12,086 nt of DNA from JBOHBN01 sp050698355 (lineage in GTDB: Bacteria; Actinomycetota; Actinomycetes; Streptosporangiales; WHST01): positions 1 to 12,086 of the forward strand of contig JBOHBN010000305.1 in assembly GCA_050698355.1 (NCBI GenBank), given 5' to 3'. Positions 6,653-12,086 of the stretch are shown in pieces. A program made the translations under genes and the position numbers. Positions within the stretch are counted from its first letter, which is position 1. Every line of letters starts with the position of its first letter. The notes under the pieces are model-generated. The model did no database searches and was not told the origin of the DNA. It saw only the letters and a program-made list of their open reading frames with translations.

Positions 6653-6658
6653 TACCGT
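6653..6658 (+). promoter_or_regulatory. candidate -10 box (TACCGT) for a leaderless acyltransferase transcript
   Basis: TACCGT fits TANNNT and ends 8 nt before ATG 6667, which has no Shine-Dalgarno. No good -35 is seen. Confidence 0.45.
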
Positions 6659-6666
6659 GGTCCGTC

Positions 6667-7356
6667 ATGGCACGTGACCCGCACCAGGCGCGCTTCCTCA
6701 CCTGGGCGTCGCTGCGGTGGGTGGTCCGGCACCGTGCGTGGACACCCTTCTACCTGCTGTGCTACTGGCGGTTCCTGCTGTTCAAGCTCCGCAACCGGCA
6801 CGTCGTCACTGAAGGCTTCGTCTTCCTCGGCCGGCGTACCGAGGTGTACGCGCGCAAGGGGTACGGACGGGTGGTGCTTGGCCGCTGGACGCACTTCGGC
6901 GACCGCACCGCGGTGCGGTGTCACGAGGGCACCCTGCGGATCGGGGAGAAGGCCGTCCTCGGTCGCGACATCAGCGTCAACTGTTACATGGACGTGGAGA
7001 TCGGCGCGGCGTCGCTCGTGGCCGACCAAGTGTACATCGCCGACTTCGACCACCGCACCGACGACCTGCGTACGCCGATCAAGGACCAGGGGATCGTGAA
7101 GAGGCCCGTACGGATCGGCCCGGATGTGTGGCTCGGCACCAAGGCGACCGTGTTGAAGGGCGTAGCGATCGGGCGTGGCACCGCCGTCGGCGCCAACTCG
7201 GTCGTCGCCCGCGACCTGCCCGCGTACGCGATCGCGGTCGGCATCCCGGCGCGGGTCGTGCGGACCCGGCGGCGAGACGAGCCGCGGGTGGCGGCGCTTG
7301 ACCGGCAGACGCACCTTGTCAGTGTCACATCGAGTCATGACTCAACCAGGCACTGA
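6667..7356 (+). CDS. hexapeptide-repeat acyltransferase
   Basis: A 229-residue acyl/acetyltransferase of the left-handed beta-helix (LbH) class, related to maltose O-acetyltransferase and WcaF-like enzymes. Hexapeptide turns appear from about residue 70 to 183 (LGRWTHFGD, IGEKAVLGR, IGAASLVAD, IGPDVWLGTKATVLKGVAIG, VGANSVVARDLP). The catalytic histidine is H129 in YIADFDHRTDD, in the position of the active-site histidine of maltose acetyltransferase. The end of the fold (AYAIAVGIPARVVR, 187-199) is canonical. The basic, aromatic N-terminal 48 residues (TPFYLLCYWRFLLFKLRNR) may associate with membrane. The acceptor is probably a sugar or glycolipid, but no glycan genes are nearby. The 3' end, including the TGA, lies inside the dyad 7316-7359. 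Confidence 0.92.
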   Translation: MARDPHQARFLTWASLRWVVRHRAWTPFYLLCYWRFLLFKLRNRHVVTEGFVFLGRRTEVYARKGYGRVVLGRWTHFGDRTAVRCHEGTLRIGEKAVLGRDISVNCYMDVEIGAASLVADQVYIADFDHRTDDLRTPIKDQGIVKRPVRIGPDVWLGTKATVLKGVAIGRGTAVGANSVVARDLPAYAIAVGIPARVVRTRRRDEPRVAALDRQTHLVSVTSSHDSTRH

Positions 7357-7359
7357 CAA
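7316..7359. repeat. nested dyad at the acyltransferase 3' end (copy A of a paired element)
   Basis: Outer 9-bp arms TTGTCAGTG (7316-7324) and CACTGACAA (7351-7359) share a centre (7337.5) with the perfect palindrome GAGTCATGACTC (7332-7343). It overlaps the last codons and TGA of the acyltransferase and ends 8 nt before a TAGCCT box. The 42-nt core 7317-7358 has the same length and terminal 7-mers as the element at 9938-9979. It could be a protein-binding site or a terminator-like hairpin; no U-tract follows. Confidence 0.6.
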
Positions 7360-7367
7360 CGTGTCGC

Positions 7368-7373
7368 TAGCCT
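7368..7373 (+). promoter_or_regulatory. candidate -10 box (TAGCCT) for the EI24-family gene
   Basis: TAGCCT fits TANNNT and ends 7 nt before ATG 7381; no Shine-Dalgarno is present, so a leaderless transcript is likely. No -35 at standard spacing. Confidence 0.45.
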
Positions 7374-7380
7374 GACCGGC

Positions 7381-8130
7381 ATGGTCCTCGGCGTGCGCTT
7401 TCTCGTCCGCGGTATCGGCTTCGTGGCACGGCGACCGCGGTTGTGGTTGCTCGGCCTTTTGCCGGCGCTCGTCACCTTCGCGGGGCTCGTCGCGCTGCTG
7501 ACGCTGCTCGGCGTGTTCGTCGCCGACATCGCCGCGTGGGCCACGCCGTTCGCTGATGGCTGGTCGGACTGGGCACGCGACCTGACCCGCGTCGTGCTCG
7601 CCGTCGCGGTGATGGTCGGCGCCGCGTTCGTCGCGCTCCTGCTGTTCGTATCCCTCACCCTGCTCGTCGGCCAGCCCTTCTACGAGCGGATCTCGCGCGC
7701 GGTGGACGCCGAGTTCGGCGATGCGCCGGTCGAGCCGGAGGAGCCGTGGCATGCCGCGGTGCGGCGCGCGATCGTCGAGACGCTGGCCACGCTCGCGCGT
7801 ACCGTTCCCGCGGCGGTACTGGTGTTCGCCGTCGGCCTCATTCCCGCGGTGGGGCAGATCGCCGGGCCGGTGCTCGCGGCGCTGATCGGCGGTCGCTTCC
7901 TCACCCTGGAGCTGCTCGCCCCGGCGATGGAGCGCCGCGGCCGCTATCTGCCCGAGCGGCGCGCGTTCGCACGGAGGCACCGCGGCGAGGTGTACGGGTT
8001 CGGCGTACCGGCGTTCGTTGCCTTCATCGTTCCCCTCCTCGCGGTCGTCCTGATGCCCGGCGCGGTGGCCGGTGCGACGATGCTCGTACGTGAGATGGGC
8101 GACATGCGCGCCGCGGCTACCGACCGGTAA
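7381..8130 (+). CDS. EI24-domain membrane protein (CysZ-like)
   Basis: A 249-residue integral membrane protein of the EI24/CysZ family (PF07264). Hydrophobic segments lie at about residues 21-49, 70-97, 141-180 and 209-235. The family signature region is VGQPFYERISRAVDAEFGD (96-114), followed by a cytoplasmic stretch and the GLIPAVGQIAGPVLAALIGG block (152-171). E. coli CysZ is linked to sulfate uptake; actinobacterial EI24 proteins are mostly uncharacterised, so the function here is open. The C-terminal block FARRHRGEVYGFGVP also matches the family layout. The stop TAA (8128-8130) forms the first three bases of the TAACCT box ahead of etfB. Confidence 0.9.
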   Translation: MVLGVRFLVRGIGFVARRPRLWLLGLLPALVTFAGLVALLTLLGVFVADIAAWATPFADGWSDWARDLTRVVLAVAVMVGAAFVALLLFVSLTLLVGQPFYERISRAVDAEFGDAPVEPEEPWHAAVRRAIVETLATLARTVPAAVLVFAVGLIPAVGQIAGPVLAALIGGRFLTLELLAPAMERRGRYLPERRAFARRHRGEVYGFGVPAFVAFIVPLLAVVLMPGAVAGATMLVREMGDMRAAATDR

Positions 8131-8133
8131 CCT
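8128..8133 (+). promoter_or_regulatory. candidate -10 box (TAACCT) of the etfBA transcript
   Basis: TAACCT fits TANNNT and ends 7 nt before A8141, predicting a 20-nt leader for etfB. It overlaps the stop codon of the preceding gene. No clear -35. Confidence 0.5.
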
Positions 8134-8140
8134 GGCCGCC

Positions 8141-8160
8141 ATGATTTTGGAGGCAACCTC

Positions 8161-8164
<4 letters not shown>
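8141..8164 (+). CDS. possible 7-codon leader ORF overlapping the etfB start
   Basis: ATG 8141 opens MILEATS and stops at TGA 8162-8164, overlapping the etfB ATG as ATGA (8161-8164). The ATG is exactly where transcription should begin from the TAACCT box, so it could be translated leaderless and pass ribosomes to etfB. The same bases carry the etfB Shine-Dalgarno (8149-8153), so the ORF may be accidental. Confidence 0.25.
8149..8153 (+). promoter_or_regulatory. Shine-Dalgarno of etfB
   Basis: GGAGG lies 7 nt before ATG 8161, optimal spacing, and fixes the etfB start. Confidence 0.8.
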
Positions 8165-8938
<774 letters not shown>

Positions 8939-8940
<2 letters not shown>

Positions 8941-8944
8941 GGGG
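8939..8944 (+). promoter_or_regulatory. Shine-Dalgarno of etfA
   Basis: GAGGGG, overlapping the etfB stop TGA, lies 8 nt before ATG 8953. It supports the ATG over the in-frame TTG at 8950. Confidence 0.7.
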
Positions 8945-8952
8945 TTTGTTTG

Positions 8953-9906
8953 ATGAGTGAGATCCTGGTGCTGGTCGACCACGTCGACGGCGCGGTGAAG
9001 AAGACCACGCTCGAGCTGCTCACCCTCGCGCGGCAGCACGGCGAGCCGGCGGCGGTGTTCGTCGGCACGGGCTACGAGAACGCCAAGGAGACGCTCGCCG
9101 AGTACGGCGCGGCCACCGTCTACGTCGCCGCCGACCCCGAGCTCACCTCGTACGTCGTCGCGCCCAAGGCCGAGCTGCTTGCCAAGCTGGTACAGGACAA
9201 AGAGCCCGGCGGCGTACTCGTCCCGTCCACGCCCGAGGGCAAGGAGATCGCCGGCCGGCTGGCGGTCAGGGTCGGCGGTGGGGTCATCACCGACGCCGTC
9301 GAGGTCCGCGACGGCCTCGTCTGCGAGCAGTCCGCGTTCGGTGGCGCGACGATCGTGCAGTCGCGGGTGCGCACCGGCATACCGATCGTGACCGTACGGC
9401 CGAACACCACGGCACCGGGGGCCGCGCCGGCAACGCCGGCCGAGGAGGAGGTCAGCGTCGAGCTGTCCGACGCCGCCAAGGCCGCGCGGATCACGAACAA
9501 GGTCGAGGTCGAGCAGGGCGAGCGCCCGGATCTCTCCGAAGCGCCGATCGTCGTCTCCGGTGGCAGGGGCGTGGGTTCCGGCGACAACTTCTCGGTGATC
9601 GAGGACCTCGCCGACGCGCTCGGCGCGGCGGTGGGCGCGTCCAGGGCCGCGACCGACGCCGGCTGGTACCCGCACCAGTACCAGGTCGGCCAGACCGGCA
9701 AGACCGTGTCGCCGCAGCTGTACCTCGCCGCCGGCATCTCCGGTGCGATCCAGCACCGGGCAGGCATGCAGACCTCGAAGCGAATCGTCGTCATCAACAA
9801 GGACGCTGAGGCGCCACTGTTCGAGATCGCGGACTTCGGCGTCGTCGGCGACCTGCACCAGGTCGTACCGCAGCTCGCCGAGGAAGTGCGCAAGCGCAAG
9901 AGCTGA
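8953..9906 (+). CDS. etfA: electron transfer flavoprotein alpha subunit
   Basis: A 317-residue large subunit of ETF that binds the redox-active FAD. The N-terminal domain (MSEILVLVDHVDGAVKKTT to about 185) packs on EtfB. The C-terminal FAD domain begins at IVVSGGRGVGSGDNF (199-213) and carries SRAATDAGW (230-238, with the FAD-contacting R231), QTGKTVSPQLYLAAGISG (247-264), IQHRAGM (266-272) and the signature INKDAEAPLFEIADFGVVGD (281-300). All residues expected for FAD binding are there and the length is normal. A TTG one codon upstream is in frame, but the ATG has better spacing to GAGGGG. It is the last gene of the etfBA unit; a hairpin and a long palindrome follow. Confidence 0.97.
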   Translation: MSEILVLVDHVDGAVKKTTLELLTLARQHGEPAAVFVGTGYENAKETLAEYGAATVYVAADPELTSYVVAPKAELLAKLVQDKEPGGVLVPSTPEGKEIAGRLAVRVGGGVITDAVEVRDGLVCEQSAFGGATIVQSRVRTGIPIVTVRPNTTAPGAAPATPAEEEVSVELSDAAKAARITNKVEVEQGERPDLSEAPIVVSGGRGVGSGDNFSVIEDLADALGAAVGASRAATDAGWYPHQYQVGQTGKTVSPQLYLAAGISGAIQHRAGMQTSKRIVVINKDAEAPLFEIADFGVVGDLHQVVPQLAEEVRKRKS

Positions 9907-9911
9907 CCGCC

Positions 9912-9926
9912 GCGGCTCGAGGCCGC
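9912..9926 (+). terminator. small GC hairpin after etfA
   Basis: GCGGC and GCCGC pair around TCGAG, 6 nt after the etfA stop. The stem is short and has no U-tract. Together with the next palindrome it may end the etfBA transcript. Confidence 0.3.
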
Positions 9927-9937
9927 TCCCTGAGACC

Positions 9938-9979
9938 TGTCAGTAGCTGAGCCCGCTATAGCGGGCTGAGCTACTGACA
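9938..9979. repeat. 42-nt near-perfect palindrome between etfA and the cysteine desulfurase gene (copy B)
   Basis: Arms 9938-9958 and 9959-9979 pair at 20 of 21 positions with no spacer, the single mismatch being G9949 against G9968; the centre is CTATAG. As RNA this is a very stable hairpin, a plausible bidirectional terminator although no T-run flanks it. Ends TGTCAGT and ACTGACA and total length equal those of the element at 7317-7358. The right end is 25 nt before ATG 10005. Confidence 0.75.
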
Positions 9980-9991
9980 CGTTGACCTGGC

Positions 9992-9997
9992 TACGCT
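9992..9997 (+). promoter_or_regulatory. candidate -10 box (TACGCT) for the cysteine desulfurase-mnmA transcript
   Basis: TACGCT fits TANNNT and ends 7 nt before ATG 10005, which has no standard Shine-Dalgarno (GGGGA at 9998-10002 is only 2 nt away). It fits a leaderless start. Confidence 0.5.
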
Positions 9998-10004
9998 GGG
10001 GACG

Positions 10005-11192
10005 ATGGCATACCTCGACCACGCGGCGACCACGCCGATGCTGCCCGAGGCGGTGGCGGCGATGACCGCGGAGCTGTCCCGGATCGGCAACCCGTCCTCG
10101 CTGCACAACGCGGGGCGCGCTGCCCGCCGGGTCGTCGAGGAGTCCCGCGAGGCGATCGCGGGCGCCCTGGGTGCTCGTCCGGGCGAGGTTGTCTTCACCT
10201 CGGGCGGCACTGAGGCGGACAACCTCGCGGTGAAGGGCCTGTATTGGGCGCGCCGTGCCGCCGACGCCCGTCGCCGGCGGGTCCTCCTCAGCGCCGTCGA
10301 ACACCACGCCGTGCTCGACTCCGCCGCATGGCTCGCCCGCGAGCAGGACGCTGAGGTCGAGCTGCTGCCCGTCGACGCGTACGGTCGGGTCCGCCTGGAC
10401 GCCCTCGAGGAGGCGCTCGACCGCGAGCCCGGAACCGTGGCGCTCGTATCCACCATGTGGGCGAACAACGAGGTCGGCACCATCCAGCCGGTCAGCGAGG
10501 TCGTCCGGCTGGCGCACGAGCGCGACGTGCCGGTGCACGCCGACACCGTGCAGGCGCTCGCGCACGTACCCGTCGACTTCGCGGGGAGTGGCCTGGACGC
10601 CATCACCGTCACCGGCCACAAGCTCGGCGGTCCCGTCGGTGTGGGCGCGCTCGTCGTACGCCGCGATGCCGACGTGACACCGGTCCTGCACGGCGGCGGG
10701 CAGGAGCGCGATGTGCGCTCGGGCACTCTCGACGCCCCCGGATGTGCCGGTTTCGCCGCCGCGGTGACCGCCGTTGCGCACACCCGGGAGCAGGAGACGG
10801 GCCGGCTCGCCGGGCTTCGCGATGCCCTGGTCGACCGGGTACGGGAGGCCGTCCCGGACGCCGCCTTCAACGGTGACCTCGACCCGGCCGGGCGCCTCGC
10901 CGGCAACGCGCACTTCTCCTTCCCCGGCTGCGAGGGCGACTCGCTCCTGCTGCTGCTCGACGCGCAGGACATCGCCTGCTCGACCGGTTCCGCGTGCTCG
11001 GCCGGTGTCGCCGAGCCGTCGCACGTGCTGCTCGCGATGGGGGCGGACGAGGAGCGCGCACGCGGCTCGCTGCGGTTCTCGCTCGGCCACACCTCCACCG
11101 GGGCGGACGTGGACGCGCTCGCCGCCGCGCTCCCGGCGGCCGTCGAGCGCGCGCGCCGCGCCGGCGTCAGCGCCGTACGCTGGACCCGATGA
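10005..11192 (+). CDS. cysteine desulfurase (IscS/NifS/YrvO type)
   Basis: A 395-residue class V aminotransferase-fold PLP enzyme that takes sulfur from L-cysteine as an enzyme persulfide, leaving alanine. Family marks are YLDHAATTP (3-11), FTSGGTEADNLAVKG (64-78), SAVEHHAVLDSAAW (95-108), MWANNEVGTIQPV (150-162), HADTVQ (178-183) and ITVTGHKLGGP (200-210) with the PLP lysine K206. The persulfide-forming cysteine is C331 in the CSTGSACSAG loop; RSGTLDAPGCAGF precedes it. The ATG has no good Shine-Dalgarno and follows TACGCT at leaderless spacing. Its stop overlaps the mnmA ATG as ATGA (11189-11192). No iscU, suf or scaffold gene is next to it, so the dedicated partner is probably MnmA, like the adjacent YrvO-MnmA pair of Bacillus subtilis. 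Confidence 0.96.
   Translation: MAYLDHAATTPMLPEAVAAMTAELSRIGNPSSLHNAGRAARRVVEESREAIAGALGARPGEVVFTSGGTEADNLAVKGLYWARRAADARRRRVLLSAVEHHAVLDSAAWLAREQDAEVELLPVDAYGRVRLDALEEALDREPGTVALVSTMWANNEVGTIQPVSEVVRLAHERDVPVHADTVQALAHVPVDFAGSGLDAITVTGHKLGGPVGVGALVVRRDADVTPVLHGGGQERDVRSGTLDAPGCAGFAAAVTAVAHTREQETGRLAGLRDALVDRVREAVPDAAFNGDLDPAGRLAGNAHFSFPGCEGDSLLLLLDAQDIACSTGSACSAGVAEPSHVLLAMGADEERARGSLRFSLGHTSTGADVDALAAALPAAVERARRAGVSAVRWTR
11176..11181 (+). promoter_or_regulatory. possible internal -10 box (TACGCT) before mnmA
   Basis: TACGCT lies 7 nt before the mnmA ATG, inside the last codons of the cysteine desulfurase gene. It repeats the box used before that gene, but it is made by a GTA-CGC codon pair, which is common here, so it may be coincidental. 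Confidence 0.25.
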
Positions 11193-12086
11193 CTGGCACA
11201 AGCCCGCTGCGCGTACTGGCCGCGATGTCCGGCGGCGTCGACTCCGGCGTCGCCGCCGCGCGCGCCCGCGACGCCGGCCACGACGTCACCGGCGTGCATC
11301 TGGCACTGTCGCGCAACCCGCAGTCGTACCGGTCCGGCGCACGCGGTTGCTGCACCCTGGAGGACGCCCGCGACGCGCGTCGCGCCGCAGACCTCATCGG
11401 CATCCCTTTCTACGTCTGGGACATGGCCGAGCGCTTCCACGCCGACGTGGTCGACGACTTCCTCGAGGAGTACGCGGCAGGACACACGCCGAACCCCTGC
11501 ATGCGCTGCAACGAACGGATCAAGTTCGCCGCTGTGCTCGACAAGGCGCTCGCGCTCGGCTTCGACGCCGTCTGCACCGGACACTACGCGCGTGTACGCG
11601 ACGGCCTGATGTACCGGGCGGTCGACGACGGCAAGGACCAGTCGTACGTACTCGGCGTGCTCACGCCGGAGCAGCTGGCGCACGCGATGTTCCCGCTCGG
11701 CGACACCCGCAAGGAGGACGTCCGCGTGGAGGCAGGTCGCCGCGGGCTCGCCGTGGCCGAGAAGCCGGACAGCCACGACATCTGCTTCATCCCCGACGGT
11801 GACACCGCCGGCTGGCTCGGCGAGCGGCTCGGCAGCGCGCCGGGCGACATCGTCGAGGAGGACGGCACGGTCGTCGGGCAGCACGACGGCGCCTACGCGT
11901 TCACCGTCGGCCAGCGCAAGGGACTGCGCATCGGTACGCCCGCGGCCGACGGCCGGGCCAGGTACGTTCTCGACCTGCAGCCGGTGGAACGCACGGTGAC
12001 GGTCGGCCCGCGCGAGGCGCTGACCGTACGCGCGATCAGCGGTGTGCGTCCGCGGTGGTGCGGCGCCGTACCTGACGGGCCCGTCG
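11189..12086 (+). CDS. mnmA: tRNA-specific 2-thiouridylase MnmA (5' part, cut by the window end)
   Basis: The first 299 codons of MnmA (family length about 360-380), which activates U34 of tRNA Lys/Glu/Gln with ATP and replaces O2 by sulfur. The PP-loop is SGGVDS (14-19). NPCMRCNERIKF (102-113) holds the catalytic cysteine C104, and SHDICFIPDGD (195-205) holds the second one, C199; both lie close to the E. coli positions 102 and 199. TGHYARV (130-136), KDQSYVLGVL (149-158), FPLGDTRKEDVR (168-179) and FTVGQRKGLRIG (238-249) are strongly conserved family blocks. ATG overlaps the cysteine desulfurase TGA by ATGA, so translation is coupled to the enzyme that supplies its sulfur. The reading frame is open to the window edge with no defect seen. 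Confidence 0.96.
   Translation, partial: MTGTSPLRVLAAMSGGVDSGVAAARARDAGHDVTGVHLALSRNPQSYRSGARGCCTLEDARDARRAADLIGIPFYVWDMAERFHADVVDDFLEEYAAGHTPNPCMRCNERIKFAAVLDKALALGFDAVCTGHYARVRDGLMYRAVDDGKDQSYVLGVLTPEQLAHAMFPLGDTRKEDVRVEAGRRGLAVAEKPDSHDICFIPDGDTAGWLGERLGSAPGDIVEEDGTVVGQHDGAYAFTVGQRKGLRIGTPAADGRARYVLDLQPVERTVTVGPREALTVRAISGVRPRWCGAVPDGPV

Noticed and set aside
7353..7358. CTGACA (also at 9974-9979) as a -35 box
   Set aside because: Spacing to the following TANNNT box is 9 and 12 bp, too short for sigma-A promoters; it is better explained as the terminal arm of the dyads.
8950..8952. TTG as the start of etfA
   Set aside because: The ATG directly after it has better spacing to GAGGGG, and EtfA proteins normally begin MSEI or similar.
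9938..9979. Classical intrinsic terminator
   Set aside because: The stem is long and stable, but neither flank has a T-run, so a Rho-independent call in the strict sense is not supported.
9982..9987. TTGACC as the -35 box of the cysteine desulfurase promoter
   Set aside because: It is only 4 bp from the TACGCT box, far from the 16-19 bp needed, and no -10 lies at the right distance downstream before the gene.
9120..11884. Long minus-strand open frames (about 640-690 residues) opposite etfA, the cysteine desulfurase and mnmA
   Set aside because: They run through three well-conserved genes and show low-complexity composition with no family motif; stop-free antisense frames are common at this GC content.

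Overview
This is a high-GC (roughly 70%), gene-dense bacterial segment. The strong G/C preference at third codon positions, start codons lying 6-8 nt behind TANNNT boxes (leaderless style), and the etfB-etfA / cysteine desulfurase / mnmA order all point to an actinobacterium. The genus cannot be fixed from the sequence. There is no rRNA, tRNA, CRISPR array, transposase or phage gene. Most of the window looks like ordinary chromosome; the parts that stand out are the intergenic dyads and one gene remnant.

Layout. (1) 1-985, plus strand: the 3' end of a probable SAM-dependent methyltransferase, then a complete class I methyltransferase that converges on the next gene with an 8-bp overlap. (2) 978-4887: a divergent transport-and-catabolism cluster. 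On the minus strand are an SDR dehydrogenase and an M20 amidohydrolase; on the plus strand are a YhdT (DUF997) small membrane protein and a PanF-like sodium:solute symporter that overlap by GTGA. A 56-bp gap carrying a 20-bp inverted repeat separates the two arms. This reads as uptake of an amide-containing carboxylate, hydrolysis of its amide bond, and oxidation of a freed alcohol. (3) 4910-5371: a cysteine-free Rrf2-family regulator. (4) 5390-5741: a decayed NAD-dependent epimerase/dehydratase gene on the minus strand, then an AT-rich promoter with a 17-bp imperfect operator-like palindrome. (5) 5770-8130, plus strand: a TauE/SafE exporter, a hexapeptide-repeat acyltransferase and an EI24/CysZ-like membrane protein. 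(6) 8161-12086, plus strand: etfB and etfA (electron transfer flavoprotein), a cysteine desulfurase and the 5' part of mnmA (tRNA 2-thiouridylase). The last two overlap by ATGA, fitting direct sulfur hand-over for tRNA U34 thiolation.

The most unusual signals are regulatory. Two dyads of the same 42-nt length (7317-7358 and 9938-9979) end in the same 7-bp inverted termini and sit at nearly the same distance upstream of a TANNNT box and start codon, one before the EI24 gene and one before the cysteine desulfurase. The dyad at 3002-3061 carries mirrored TACTAT boxes between divergent genes. The 5701-5741 palindrome overlaps a recognisable TGGACA-N17-TATGTT promoter. etfB appears to have a 20-nt leader that begins exactly at the ATG of a 7-codon ORF whose stop overlaps the etfB start. 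The tetranucleotide GTAC is also conspicuously frequent: about 27 of 30 in-frame GTA codons that I read are followed by C.
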